Of a DNA stretch of 64,000 nt, positions 25,453-35,261 are shown in pieces. This stretch comes from Cyclobacterium plantarum (GTDB lineage: Bacteria; Bacteroidota; Bacteroidia; Cytophagales; Cyclobacteriaceae). Position 1 is the stretch's first letter. Every line of letters starts with the position of its first letter. The notes beneath the pieces were generated by a model. The model worked only from the letters and a program-made list of their open reading frames with translations. It was not told the DNA's origin and searched no databases. The DNA lies in contig NZ_JAANYN010000013.1 of NCBI RefSeq assembly GCF_011290685.1, positions 41,545 through 105,544 on the forward strand, written 5' to 3'. The position numbers were made by a program, and so were the translations under genes.

Positions 25453-25605
25453 TGTCTTTAAATTTTATTGTGTAATTCAATAGAGGCTTAACCTCCTATT
25501 AACCAAGTAATTTTGGGAGTGCAAATTTACAATAACCATTCCAATTAAAAAATAAAATCAATAAAATTAGCTTGTTTTGCTAAATTAAAATGAATCAACA
25601 AACCT

Positions 25606-26697
25606 TTGTTAATTTTGACATTTTCCTATTTCACTGAAAAACTTCTTCGTTGGTATCCGGTTCACCGTCGGGATTTGCCTTGGAGAGGCACAAAGGACCC
25701 ATATATCATTTGGTTGTCTGAAATAATTTTGCAGCAGACCCGAGTGGCTCAGGGACTGCCCTATTTCCGTACTTTTGTGGAAAAATTTCCCACAGTGTCA
25801 CAACTGGCAGCAGCCCCTGAGGAAGAAATACTGCGCACCTGGCAGGGGCTGGGCTATTATAGTCGGGCCCGCAACCTGCATGCATGTGCACGGGAGATTG
25901 TGGATAAATGGGAAGGCAGCTTTCCGGACAATTACACGGACCTTCTGAAACTAAAAGGTGTTGGTCCATACACCGCGGCCGCTATTGCCTCCTTTTCGTA
26001 TCGGGAAGCAGTAGCAGTAGTAGATGGAAATGTGTACAGGCTGCTTTCACGGTATTTTGGCATTTATTCCGATATAGGCTCTACTGCCGGGAAAAAAGAG
26101 TTTGAAACGCTTGCCAACCAAATAATTCCTGAAAAGCAACCGGACCAATACAACCAGGCAATTATGGAATTTGGTGCCCTGCAATGTGTGCCTAAAAACC
26201 CGGATTGCGGTAGCTGCCCACTTAGGGTAAATTGCTTTGCCCGGAAAAACGATATGGTGGCAGCATTGCCGGTCAAGGAGAAAAAAGTAAAAGTGAGATC
26301 CAGGTATTTTATTTATTATCACATACAGGCAGGAGGGTACACTGTGGTAAACAGGAGAGGACCCAATGATATATGGCAAGGCCTTGTAGATTTTCCTTTA
26401 GATGAATGTCAATCCATGGAGGAAATCCAATCACCTCAACCTGAAAATCTGTCGCTTTTCAACGAACTTTCTTCTTTTGGACCGGTTTTTGGGCTGTCGG
26501 GAGAAAAACCACTAAAGCACCTTCTTACCCATCAGAAAATTTTCGCTTCCTTTGTGAAAGTTACCTTGAGACCCGGCCAGAAGGAGGCCTTGGAATCCTG
26601 GGCTGAAGGTAAAAATTATTCCCTGGTAGATGAAGAGAGATTAGAGGAGGTGGGCAAACCGAAATTGATCTTGAGGTATTTGAATCAAATCAAATAA
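25606..26697 (+). CDS. mutY: A/G-specific adenine glycosylase
   Basis: Base-excision repair enzyme that removes adenine mispaired with 8-oxoguanine. Seen: the family N-terminus RRDLPWRGTKDPYIIWLSEIILQQTRV, helix-hairpin-helix LKGVGPYTAAAIASF followed by the catalytic Asp region VVDGNVYRLLSRYF, the 4Fe-4S cluster motif CVPKNPDCGSCPLRVNCFA (C-x6-C-x2-C-x5-C), and a C-terminal NUDIX-like recognition domain (about 235-360). No ATG is available in frame: the start is TTG, either 25606 or, nine bases later, 25615. The upstream ATG at 25590 is out of frame and soon stops. ssb and gldE follow, the usual Bacteroidota order. Confidence 0.93.
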   Translation: MLILTFSYFTEKLLRWYPVHRRDLPWRGTKDPYIIWLSEIILQQTRVAQGLPYFRTFVEKFPTVSQLAAAPEEEILRTWQGLGYYSRARNLHACAREIVDKWEGSFPDNYTDLLKLKGVGPYTAAAIASFSYREAVAVVDGNVYRLLSRYFGIYSDIGSTAGKKEFETLANQIIPEKQPDQYNQAIMEFGALQCVPKNPDCGSCPLRVNCFARKNDMVAALPVKEKKVKVRSRYFIYYHIQAGGYTVVNRRGPNDIWQGLVDFPLDECQSMEEIQSPQPENLSLFNELSSFGPVFGLSGEKPLKHLLTHQKIFASFVKVTLRPGQKEALESWAEGKNYSLVDEERLEEVGKPKLILRYLNQIK

Positions 26698-26747
26698 TTG
26701 ATTATATTTATTTAGCTTTTTGTACCAACTAAAAATCACAAAAAAAT

Positions 26748-27212
26748 ATGGCGGGAGTTAATAAAGTTATTTTGATAGGCAACCTTGGAGCTGACCCTGA
26801 AGTCAAGCATCTGGAAGGAGATAAAGTAGTCGCCAACCTTAGGTTAGCGACTACAGAAGCCTATAAGGATCGCTCTGGTAACCGGGTGGAAAATACGGAA
26901 TGGCATGACCTGGAGCTCTGGGATGGACAGGCAAGGGTAGCAGAGCAATACCTTAAAAAAGGTAGTCAGATATATGTAGAAGGAAAAATTAAATCCGATA
27001 CCTGGCAGGATGAGCAGGGCAATAACAGGAAAAAAATCAGGATCAGGGTGCTTAGTTTCACCATGTTGGGATCCAGAAGTACAGGGCAGGATGGAGGTCC
27101 ATCGGGCATGGAAAATATGTCTGGCAATGCTGCAGGCAGCAACCGAAATCAGGTCGCTTCAGAGCCATCCATTGATAATGAGGAAGATGGAACAGATGAT
27201 TTACCATTTTGA
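26748..27212 (+). CDS. ssb: Single-stranded DNA-binding protein
   Basis: Coats single-stranded DNA in replication, repair and recombination. Seen: the OB-fold (MAGVNKVILIGNLGADPEVK..EWHDLELWDGQARVAEQYLKKGSQIYVEGKI, residues 1-105), a flexible Gly/Asn/Ser-rich linker, and the acidic partner-binding tip DDLPF. The 154-residue length is normal. It is between mutY and gldE on the same strand, 50 bases after mutY. Confidence 0.95.
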   Translation: MAGVNKVILIGNLGADPEVKHLEGDKVVANLRLATTEAYKDRSGNRVENTEWHDLELWDGQARVAEQYLKKGSQIYVEGKIKSDTWQDEQGNNRKKIRIRVLSFTMLGSRSTGQDGGPSGMENMSGNAAGSNRNQVASEPSIDNEEDGTDDLPF

Positions 27213-27269
27213 TAGGATAGGGTTTCGGTTAAAATCCTTAGCTTTGCAAAAAATAAGATTAGTTTATTA

Positions 27270-28619
27270 ATGGACGACCCCTACCCGAGTTTGCTGCTGT
27301 TGGCCGACTTACTGGCTGTTTCACCGGTTTACCTGGTAGCCAATACGATTTTGTTTTTCGTTTTATTGGTCTTATCAGCCTTGGTTTCCGGATCAGAAGT
27401 AGCTTTTTTTTCATTGGACCATGAAGATGTGGAATCCATTCAGGAAGTGTCTGATGAGCGTTCGAAAAAAATAATTGCACTGATTGAAAACCCTCAAAAG
27501 TTATTGAGTACCATATTGATTCTCAATAACATGATCAATATCAGTATTGTGACCCTAACCACATTTTTTACCTGGTCGGTTTTTGGGACTGATACTTCAG
27601 GGATCATCATTATCCTATTCCAAACCATAGGTGTCACCTTTGCGATCGTTTTTATCGGTGAGATAATACCAAAAGTATATGCCAATTCTGCCAGGGTTGC
27701 TTTTTCCAGGCTGACGGGGAGTTTCATTTATTATTTTTCAATTCTGCTGAGCCCTCTATCTTATATGCTGATGGCAATGAGCAATGTGATAGAAAGACGC
27801 ATAGAAAGAAAAGGGTATTCCCTGTCTGTGGATGAGCTACACCAGGCTCTGGAAATTACTTCCCTGGACACCAGCAATAATGAAAGAGATATATTAAAAG
27901 GAATAGTAAATTTCGGGACCTTATCCGTAAAACAGGTAATGAAGTCCCGAATGGATCTGACAGCTGTGGACCTGGAGATGGATTTTCATGAATTAATGGA
28001 TAAAATCAACAAAAGTGGCTATTCAAGAATTCCGGTTTATGAGGATACCATTGATCATATCAAGGGAATACTTTACATCAAAGATCTTTTGGAACATATT
28101 GAAAAGGATGAACATTTTCAATGGCAGGACCTGATCAGGAAAGGGTATTTTATTCCCGAAAACAAAAAGCTGGCAGATTTGCTTAAAAACTTTAAAAACA
28201 AGCGGGTTCACATGGCCATCGTAGTCGATGAATATGGAGGCACCTCAGGGCTTGTTACCCTGGAAGACCTGATTGAGGAAATCATTGGTGATATCAATGA
28301 TGAGTTTGATGAGGTGGAGGAATACTTGTTCAAAAGGCTGGATGACAGAACTTATTTGTTTGAAGGTAAAATTTCCCTTAACGATTTCTGCAAGAAGCTG
28401 GAATTGGACATTCAGCTGTTTGATGAGGTTAAAGGGGAGAGTGAATCTCTTGGAGGCTTATTACTGGAGCTGAATTCCAACCTTCCCAAAAACGGAACCA
28501 AGATCAGGTTCAAAAATTTTGAATTTACCATAATGGCAGTGGACACCAGAAAAATTAAAAAAGTTAAAGTGGTGATGGATGAGCCTTTGGATAAAAATAT
28601 TCCAGACCAGGCAGACTGA
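27270..28619 (+). CDS. gldE: Gliding-motility-associated membrane protein GldE (CNNM/CBS family)
   Basis: Membrane protein of the CorC/HlyC (DUF21-CBS) family, known as GldE in gliding Bacteroidota, where it supports the GldD/Gld machinery. Seen: an N-terminal CNNM domain with three to four helices (about 22-165, SALVSGSEVAFFSLDHEDV..NPQKLLSTILILNNMINI), a CBS pair (about 205-330, VKQVMKSRMDLTAVD..SRIPVYEDTIDHIKGILY..AIVVDEYGGTSGLVTLEDLIEEI), and a C-terminal CorC_HlyC domain (about 345-435). The 449-residue length is normal. It follows mutY-ssb as in related genomes, but no gldD follows. Motility itself cannot be concluded from this gene alone. Confidence 0.9.
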   Translation: MDDPYPSLLLLADLLAVSPVYLVANTILFFVLLVLSALVSGSEVAFFSLDHEDVESIQEVSDERSKKIIALIENPQKLLSTILILNNMINISIVTLTTFFTWSVFGTDTSGIIIILFQTIGVTFAIVFIGEIIPKVYANSARVAFSRLTGSFIYYFSILLSPLSYMLMAMSNVIERRIERKGYSLSVDELHQALEITSLDTSNNERDILKGIVNFGTLSVKQVMKSRMDLTAVDLEMDFHELMDKINKSGYSRIPVYEDTIDHIKGILYIKDLLEHIEKDEHFQWQDLIRKGYFIPENKKLADLLKNFKNKRVHMAIVVDEYGGTSGLVTLEDLIEEIIGDINDEFDEVEEYLFKRLDDRTYLFEGKISLNDFCKKLELDIQLFDEVKGESESLGGLLLELNSNLPKNGTKIRFKNFEFTIMAVDTRKIKKVKVVMDEPLDKNIPDQAD

Positions 28620-28984
28620 TAGGTTCCAGAGGATCGGACTATTGTAAGATTGAATTTAATTTTTGTTGGAGAGGTTTATTTTTCTGATTTTTTTTTTGTA
28701 GTTTTAAAATTGCGGAATTCAAACTTAAAGGGTTAAACAGGGAGGGAGTCTTAATAAAAATTGGCTTTAATTTAAACCATAAAATTCAATATTAACATAA
28801 TATAAGCTTAATTAGCTTAAAAATAGAAGGTAAACTCTTATTCTCTAAATCATAATTTTTTATTTAGTTCTCGACTATTATTTCATTTTTGTGTTACCTT
28901 TATTGTCTTGAATTTAAAAAATGAAAAATTTATTATGAATTTTTCAAACTGGATTCAGTACCAATTACAAATAAATATAACAGA
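28620..28984. other. A/T-rich intergenic region before gltB
   Basis: 365 bases with very high A+T and no open frame of note. It must contain the gltB promoter; TACCTTTA near 28895 is only a partial match to TAnnTTTG. No clear terminator for gldE and no known riboswitch pattern was recognised. Confidence 0.5.
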
Positions 28985-31900
28985 ATGAATCAAGGATTAT
29001 ATCGTTCACAATTCGAACATGATGCCTGCGGAATTGGCGCTGTTGTTAATGTGAAAGGGCAGAAAAGCCACGAGACGATAAGTGATGCTTTGCTGATGTT
29101 GAGCAATATGGAGCACAGGGGAGGAAGAGGAAGTGATCCCAAGACCGGCGATGGTGCAGGTATCTTGATCCAACTTCCCCATACCTTTCTTAAGGAAATC
29201 ACTTTAAGGCTTGGTTTTGAGTTGCCTGAGGAGGGAAGCTATGGCGTAGGTATGGTTTTTTTTCCCAGAAATAAGCAGTTATATAAAAAGAGTAAAGCCA
29301 GTTTAAATACTATTATAAAGGAATTGGGATTCGAACTCCTGGGCTATAGGGCAGTTCCAACCGACGAAACCATTCCAGGCTCAGGTGCATTGGAAGTGAT
29401 GCCCAATATTGAACAGGTTTTTGTTCGTCATTCTAACCATCTCTCTGGCCTGGATCTGGAAAGGAAATTATATGTATTGAGAAATTATGCCACCAGAATC
29501 ATCAACTCCACTATTCCCGGTGTGAATGATGCTTTCTATTTTGCCAGTTTCAGCAGCCAAACGGTAATTTACAAGGGTCAACTGAGAACTGATCAGGTGT
29601 TGACTTTTTACAAAGACCTGCAAAACAATAAATTAACCTCTGCCATTGCATTGGTACACTCCAGGTTTTCTACCAATACCTTTCCCAATTGGCGACTAGC
29701 CCAACCGTTCAGGTTTCTTTCTCATAACGGTGAGATCAATACCATCCGGGGCAACCTGAACAAAATGAGGTCCAAAGAGACCCTTATGAAGACCAAGTTG
29801 TTTTCCGACGAGGAACTTCAGATGTTGATGCCGATCACCAATGCCAAGCATTCGGATTCGGCCAACCTGGATGCCATGGTGGAATTACTGACCTTGAGTG
29901 GAAGGAGCCTGCCCCACGTAATGATGATGTTGGTTCCGGAAGCCTGGCAGGACAACAAAACCATGGATAAAAAGAAGAAGGCCTTTTACAAATTTCATGC
30001 TTCCCTGGTGGAGCCTTGGGATGGACCTGCCGCTTTGCTTTTTACCGATGGCAAGTCGCTGGGCGCTACCTTGGACAGAAACGGTCTTCGTCCGTTGCGG
30101 TATTTTGTCACTTCTGACGATCGCTTGATTCTTTCCTCTGAAGCTGGCGCCTTACCTATCAGAGATGCCACCATTGTAGAAAAAGGGAGGGTAAGCCCCG
30201 GAAGAATGCTGCTCGCCGATTTGGCTAAAGGAAAAGTGGCATTTGATGAGGAGGTAAAGGAAGAAGTTTGTAACCGAAAGCCTTACGATTCATGGATCAG
30301 AAAAGAAAGGTTAAAATTAAGGCTGATTCCTTCGCCTGAAAAACTTTCTTTACCCTATTCTACCGAACAAATCCGAAAAAGACAGACCATATTTGGATAT
30401 AGCCAGGAAGACCTGAAGGTTTTGCTGGCACCCATGGCTGATACTGCCTACGAACCTATTGGTTCCATGGGGGCGGATACGCCTTTGGCAGTGTTGTCAA
30501 AGCAAAGTCAGCATATCTCCAATTATTTCAAACAGCTTTTTGCCCAGGTTAGTAACCCTCCTATTGATCCTATAAGGGAAAGATTGGTGATGTCCTTATT
30601 CACCAGAATCGGGGAGAGTTACAATATTTTGGAAGAAAGCCCCACGCATACCCGTCAGATCCATATTTCACAACCAGTACTTCTCAATGAAGACCTGGAA
30701 AAATTAAGAAATTTGGAAAATAAAGGGTATCGCTCAGCGACATTGCACGCTCATTTTGTTGCGGATCATCAGCCCGGCCGATTGCTTGAGGCATTGAATA
30801 AATTGTGCCAGGAGGCAGAGGATGCCATTAAAGAGGGCAAAAACATTCTGATAATTTCGGATAGGAATTGCCAATCCACCACTGCCCCAATACCTTCTTT
30901 GCTGGCAGTAGGGGCTGTTCATCATCACCTGGTCAACCAAAAAATACGTACAAAAGCAGGTATTGTGGTAGAGGCAGGTGACATTAGAGAAACCCATCAT
31001 TTTGCCACGGTCATTGGATATGGAGCCAGTGCCATAAACCCTTATCTGGCATTGGAAACACTGCTCTATCTCAACGATAATGAGATGTTGTCCAGGAAGA
31101 TTCCCCAGAAAAAACTATTTGAAAATTACAAAGAGGCGATTGGAAAGGGTTTACTAAAAGTATTATCCAAAATGGGTATCAGTACCCTTCAGTCTTATCA
31201 AAGTGCGCAAATATTCGAAGCGATCGGACTGGGTCCTGAAGTAATTGAGAGGTGTTTTAAGGGAACAGTAAGCCGAATCAGCGGGGTTTCTTTTGATGAA
31301 CTGGCGGATGAGGTACTGGTAAGGCATCATGCTGCTTACGAAACCGAAAGCCCTTTATTGGAAGCAGGCGGTATTTATCAATGGAAAAGAAGGGGTGAAA
31401 AACATCTTTTCAATCCTGAGACCATACACCTGCTGCAAAAATCTACCCGACTTGGAGATTTTGAGCTGTATAAAAAATTTGCCCAAAAGATCAACGATCA
31501 GACCAAGGATGCCCTGACTCTGAGAGGTCTTCTGGAATTTAAGAAAAGAATTTCCATTCCATTGGAGGAGGTAGAACCTGCAGAGGAAATCATGAAGCGG
31601 TTTGCCACCGGTGCCATGTCCTTTGGCTCTATTTCACATGAGGCTCACTCTACTTTAGCCATTGCCATGAACCGAATAGGGGCAAAGAGCAATAGTGGAG
31701 AAGGTGGAGAAGATGAAATCAGGTTTGAGAAAAAACCGAATGGAGACTGGGAAAGATCTGCCATCAAGCAAGTGGCTTCCGGAAGATTCGGAGTGACGAG
31801 TAATTACCTGACCAATGCTTCAGAATTACAGATCAAGATGGCTCAGGGAGCTAAGCCAGGTGAAGGAGGGCAGCTTCCCGGACACAAGGTGGATGACTGG

Positions 31901-33478
31901 ATCGGAAGAGTAAGACATTCGACCCCTGGGGTTGGTTTGATTTCTCCCCCCCCACATCATGATATTTATTCCATTGAGGATCTTGCACAGCTAATTTATG
32001 ATCTCAAAAATGCCAATAGGAAAGCCAGAATCAATGTGAAGCTGGTTTCTCAGGCTGGAGTAGGAACAGTAGCAGCGGGCGTGGCGAAAGCACAATCTGA
32101 TGTGATCCTTATATCTGGAGCAGATGGGGGAACGGGAGCCTCACCCCTGAGTTCTATCAGGCATGCAGGCCTTCCCTGGGAGCTTGGCTTATCAGAAGCA
32201 CACCAAACCCTTGTAAAAAATAATTTGAGAAGCAGGGTTACCTTACAGACGGACGGACAGCTGAGAACAGGAAGAGACCTGGCGATTGCGGCCCTGCTGG
32301 GAGCCGAAGAATGGGGAATTTCCACTGGAGCTCTGGTCGTAGAGGGCTGTATCATGATGAGAAAATGTCATCTTAATACCTGCCCGGTAGGCATCGCTAC
32401 CCAAAATCCGGAGCTTCGTAAATTATTTACGGGAGACCCGGAGCATGTGGTAAACTTCTTCCGCTTTTTGGCTGAAGACCTTCGGGAAATCATGGCATCA
32501 CTCGGTTTCAGGACCGTAAATGAGATGGTTGGTCAAAGTGATGTATTGAAAGCAGCCAATGGACAAATGAACCATTGGAAATGGGAAAAACTTGACCTGA
32601 GTCCTATTTTCCATAAAGTGGAGGTACCTGACCATGTTGGGATATACAAGCAAATTGATCAGGATTTCAGGTTGAAAAGAGTATTGGATAGAAAACTGAT
32701 CCAGGCGGCTACACCTGCATTGGAACAAGCCAACCCTGTGAGGGGAAACTTTGAAATTAAAAATGTGGACCGTACAGTGGGTGCCATGCTGTCCAATGAG
32801 GTATCCAAGTTCTTTGGAAGCCCGGGCTTGCCAGACAATACCATTCACTTCAGGTTTAAGGGATCTGCCGGGCAGACTTTCGGAGGCTTTTTGGCTAAGG
32901 GAATAACCTTTGAATTGGAAGGAGAGGCAAACGATTATTTTGGTAAAGGTTTGTCAGGAGGTAAACTTGTCATTTTCCCAAGCAGGAATGCCAATTTTGT
33001 GGCAGAGGACAACATTATTATAGGTAATGTGGCCTTTTATGGTGCTACTTCCGGAAAAGCTTTTATCAAGGGTAAGGCAGGAGAGCGCTTCTGTGTAAGG
33101 AACTCTGGTGTGGAAGCGGTAGTTGAAGGAATAGGAGACCATGGTTGCGAATACATGACTGGTGGCCTTGCCATTATCCTCGGTGAAATAGGTAGAAACT
33201 TCGCTGCTGGTATGAGTGGTGGAATTGCCTACATTTTCAAGGAAAACCTCGGCAATATCAATAAAGAAATGGTGGATATCGATCCACTCAACGAGGATGA
33301 TTATGCTACCATCAAATCCTCTTTGCAGGACCATGTGGAGTTAACCTCCAGCAATATTGGAAACAGGATATTGGAGGATTGGGAAAACAGTAAACAGCGG
33401 TTTGTCAAAGTTATTCCCCGGGACTACAAGGAGGTACTGAGAAAAAGAGCGTTGGAAAATTCAAAAACATTAGTATAA
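28985..33478 (+). CDS. gltB: Glutamate synthase large subunit
   Basis: Catalytic subunit that makes two glutamates from glutamine and 2-oxoglutarate. Seen: an N-terminal class-II glutamine amidotransferase domain whose nucleophile is Cys 15 (HDACGIGAVV) after a short propeptide; a central domain; an FMN-binding synthase domain (ANRKARINVKLVSQAGVGTV..ISGADGGTGASPLSSI); the 3Fe-4S cysteines CIMMRKCHLNTCPVG (C1122, C1128, C1133); and a C-terminal beta-helix (GSAGQTFGGFLAKG..GLSGGKLVIFP). The 1497-residue length is full size. gltD follows after one base. Confidence 0.97.
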   Translation: MNQGLYRSQFEHDACGIGAVVNVKGQKSHETISDALLMLSNMEHRGGRGSDPKTGDGAGILIQLPHTFLKEITLRLGFELPEEGSYGVGMVFFPRNKQLYKKSKASLNTIIKELGFELLGYRAVPTDETIPGSGALEVMPNIEQVFVRHSNHLSGLDLERKLYVLRNYATRIINSTIPGVNDAFYFASFSSQTVIYKGQLRTDQVLTFYKDLQNNKLTSAIALVHSRFSTNTFPNWRLAQPFRFLSHNGEINTIRGNLNKMRSKETLMKTKLFSDEELQMLMPITNAKHSDSANLDAMVELLTLSGRSLPHVMMMLVPEAWQDNKTMDKKKKAFYKFHASLVEPWDGPAALLFTDGKSLGATLDRNGLRPLRYFVTSDDRLILSSEAGALPIRDATIVEKGRVSPGRMLLADLAKGKVAFDEEVKEEVCNRKPYDSWIRKERLKLRLIPSPEKLSLPYSTEQIRKRQTIFGYSQEDLKVLLAPMADTAYEPIGSMGADTPLAVLSKQSQHISNYFKQLFAQVSNPPIDPIRERLVMSLFTRIGESYNILEESPTHTRQIHISQPVLLNEDLEKLRNLENKGYRSATLHAHFVADHQPGRLLEALNKLCQEAEDAIKEGKNILIISDRNCQSTTAPIPSLLAVGAVHHHLVNQKIRTKAGIVVEAGDIRETHHFATVIGYGASAINPYLALETLLYLNDNEMLSRKIPQKKLFENYKEAIGKGLLKVLSKMGISTLQSYQSAQIFEAIGLGPEVIERCFKGTVSRISGVSFDELADEVLVRHHAAYETESPLLEAGGIYQWKRRGEKHLFNPETIHLLQKSTRLGDFELYKKFAQKINDQTKDALTLRGLLEFKKRISIPLEEVEPAEEIMKRFATGAMSFGSISHEAHSTLAIAMNRIGAKSNSGEGGEDEIRFEKKPNGDWERSAIKQVASGRFGVTSNYLTNASELQIKMAQGAKPGEGGQLPGHKVDDWIGRVRHSTPGVGLISPPPHHDIYSIEDLAQLIYDLKNANRKARINVKLVSQAGVGTVAAGVAKAQSDVILISGADGGTGASPLSSIRHAGLPWELGLSEAHQTLVKNNLRSRVTLQTDGQLRTGRDLAIAALLGAEEWGISTGALVVEGCIMMRKCHLNTCPVGIATQNPELRKLFTGDPEHVVNFFRFLAEDLREIMASLGFRTVNEMVGQSDVLKAANGQMNHWKWEKLDLSPIFHKVEVPDHVGIYKQIDQDFRLKRVLDRKLIQAATPALEQANPVRGNFEIKNVDRTVGAMLSNEVSKFFGSPGLPDNTIHFRFKGSAGQTFGGFLAKGITFELEGEANDYFGKGLSGGKLVIFPSRNANFVAEDNIIIGNVAFYGATSGKAFIKGKAGERFCVRNSGVEAVVEGIGDHGCEYMTGGLAIILGEIGRNFAAGMSGGIAYIFKENLGNINKEMVDIDPLNEDDYATIKSSLQDHVELTSSNIGNRILEDWENSKQRFVKVIPRDYKEVLRKRALENSKTLV

Positions 33479-33479
33479 T

Positions 33480-34955
33480 ATGGCGGATAAGGAAGGTTTC
33501 TTAAAATATAAAAGACAGCTACAAAGCTCAAGATCCCCAAAAGACAGGAAAAACGATTACAAAGAGATTTACAAGCCTTTGGACCCAAAGGTGCTCAACC
33601 AACAGGCAGCACGCTGTATGGATTGTGGCATACCTTTTTGCCACAATGGCTGTCCTCTGGGAAATGTAATCCCTGATTTTAATGATGCGGTTTACCACAA
33701 GGAATGGGAATTGGCCTACCAAATACTCAGGGGCACCAATAATTTTCCTGAATTTACAGGAAGGATCTGTCCAGCTCCCTGTGAGGCAAGTTGTGTATTG
33801 GGGATTAACAAAGATCCGGTAGCCATAGAACTGATTGAAAAGAGCATAGCTGAAAAGGCGTTTGAACTCAATTTGGTCAAGCCTAAAATTCCGGCCCATA
33901 GGACGGGTAAGAAAGTGGCTGTGATCGGTTCCGGTCCAGCAGGCCTGGCAGCAGCAGATCAGTTGAATCAGGCAGGACATGAGGTGACCTTGTTTGAAAA
34001 AGACAAGGAAGTAGGTGGACTGCTTCGCTATGGTATTCCTGATTTCAAATTGGAGAAATGGGTTATCGACCGTAGGGTGGATGTGATGAACGAAGAAGGT
34101 GTGATTTTCAGCAAGGATACCGAGGTAGGCTTTAATATCAAGGCAGACAATATCCTGCAAAATTACGATGCGGTGGTGCTTTCTACAGGTGCCCAGCACC
34201 CCAGGGACCTGAAAATCAACAATCGGGATGCAGAAGGTGTGCATTTCGCCATGGAATTTTTGGGCAGGCAGAACCAGGTAATCTCTGGTGAATTGGAGGA
34301 GAATCCAATCAATGCCAAAGGAAAACACGTTATAGTAATCGGAGGAGGAGATACCGGAAGCGATTGTATCGGTACTTCCAACAGGCATGGAGCGGCTTCT
34401 GTTACCCAATTGGAATTATTACCAAAGCCTCCTCAGGCCAGAACTACCTTAAATCCCTGGCCAGAGTGGCCCATGACGCTGAGAACATCCAGCTCTCATG
34501 AAGAAGGGGCTGACAGGGTTTGGTCCGTACTGACCAAGGAGTTTACCAAAGATGCTAAAGGAAGAGTCACTGGCCTGACCGTAGTGGACATAGAATGGAA
34601 GGAAGAGAATGGCAGAATGCAGTTCTTTGAAGTGGAAGGCACCCAAAAAACACTGCCATGTGACCTGGCACTTCTGGCCATAGGTTACCTGGGTCCCAAA
34701 TCAGGCTTGTTGGAAGCTTTTGATGTGGACCTGTTGGAGAATGGGCTTCCAAAGTCAAAAAATTATCAAAGTTCTGTACCCAAGGTGTTCCTTGCAGGAG
34801 ATATGCGCAGGGGCCAATCTTTGGTAGTTTGGGCCATCGCGGAAGGCAGGGAATGTGCTGTGGAGGTTGATAAATTCCTTAGTGGAGGCAAATCCTCTCT
34901 GGCCAGAAGGGATCAATCCTTTTATTCTTATGAGGAAAGTGAGGCCGAAGCCTGA
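33480..34955 (+). CDS. gltD: Glutamate synthase small subunit
   Basis: Takes electrons from NADPH (or NADH) and feeds them to GltB. Seen: N-terminal 4Fe-4S cysteine clusters (CMDCGIPFCHNGCPLG, first Cys 46, and GRICPAPCEASCVLG), the FAD Rossmann motif VAVIGSGPAGLAAADQLNQAG, an NAD(P) Rossmann motif VIVIGGGDTGSDCIGTS, and the late FAD motif KVFLAGDMRRGQSLVVWAI. The 491-residue length is normal. It is translationally close to gltB and followed by a terminator. Confidence 0.97.
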   Translation: MADKEGFLKYKRQLQSSRSPKDRKNDYKEIYKPLDPKVLNQQAARCMDCGIPFCHNGCPLGNVIPDFNDAVYHKEWELAYQILRGTNNFPEFTGRICPAPCEASCVLGINKDPVAIELIEKSIAEKAFELNLVKPKIPAHRTGKKVAVIGSGPAGLAAADQLNQAGHEVTLFEKDKEVGGLLRYGIPDFKLEKWVIDRRVDVMNEEGVIFSKDTEVGFNIKADNILQNYDAVVLSTGAQHPRDLKINNRDAEGVHFAMEFLGRQNQVISGELEENPINAKGKHVIVIGGGDTGSDCIGTSNRHGAASVTQLELLPKPPQARTTLNPWPEWPMTLRTSSSHEEGADRVWSVLTKEFTKDAKGRVTGLTVVDIEWKEENGRMQFFEVEGTQKTLPCDLALLAIGYLGPKSGLLEAFDVDLLENGLPKSKNYQSSVPKVFLAGDMRRGQSLVVWAIAEGRECAVEVDKFLSGGKSSLARRDQSFYSYEESEAEA

Positions 34956-34983
34956 AAAAGAAATTCAGATTTTAAAAAAATAC

Positions 34984-35014
34984 AAAAGGCAGTTTGAGAA
35001 AGCTGTCTTTTTTT
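34984..35014 (+). terminator. Rho-independent terminator after gltBD
   Basis: The arms AAAAGGCAGTTT and AAGCTGTCTTTT pair with two weak positions around GAGA, then a T run. It starts about 30 bases after the gltD stop. Confidence 0.8.
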
Positions 35015-35063
35015 ATGGAAAACCTGGTATTGCTTTTCATTAATTTTCGGCTGAATTGGTTGC

Positions 35064-35216
35064 CTATCGGAAATCATTAGGCCATTTGATCTGGTAATTT
35101 ATAAACACAGCGGAAAAATAGGTAGCATGTTTATATCCCAGGCTTTCAGCGATAGGATTGATATTCATGGGAAGGTCATTTTTGAGCAAAATACTATTGT
35201 TATTAGTAAATTGAAT
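35064..35216 (-). pseudogene. Decayed C-terminal fragment of an AraC-family regulator
   Basis: The minus strand carries an open stretch that reads LLKNDLPMNINPIAESLGY and then KHATYFSAVFINYQIKWPN, ending DFR-stop. This matches the second helix-turn-helix of AraC/XylS regulators, normally like DLSIxEIAxxLGYxxxxYFSxxFKxxxGxTPSxFR. It includes the invariant Gly, the aromatic pair and the final P..FR. A stop lies immediately upstream (35217-35219), and the frame before it shows no convincing first helix-turn-helix, so only about 50 residues remain. No start codon with family sequence was seen. It sits alone between gltD and the DUF2064 gene; the rest of this 306-base gap holds only the gltD terminator. 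Confidence 0.6.
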
Positions 35217-35261
35217 TCATTCCAATCTATCAAATATTGTTGGTTTCATTTTAGTGAAACA

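Noticed and set aside
33528..34409. Long minus-strand open frame (293 codons) opposite gltD
   Set aside because: gltD is unmistakable on the other strand, and the antisense product has no recognisable domain.
35239..35256. GTTTCA/TGAAAC hairpin as a terminator for the DUF2064 gene
   Set aside because: The stem is only six A/T-rich pairs and no T run follows on the minus strand.
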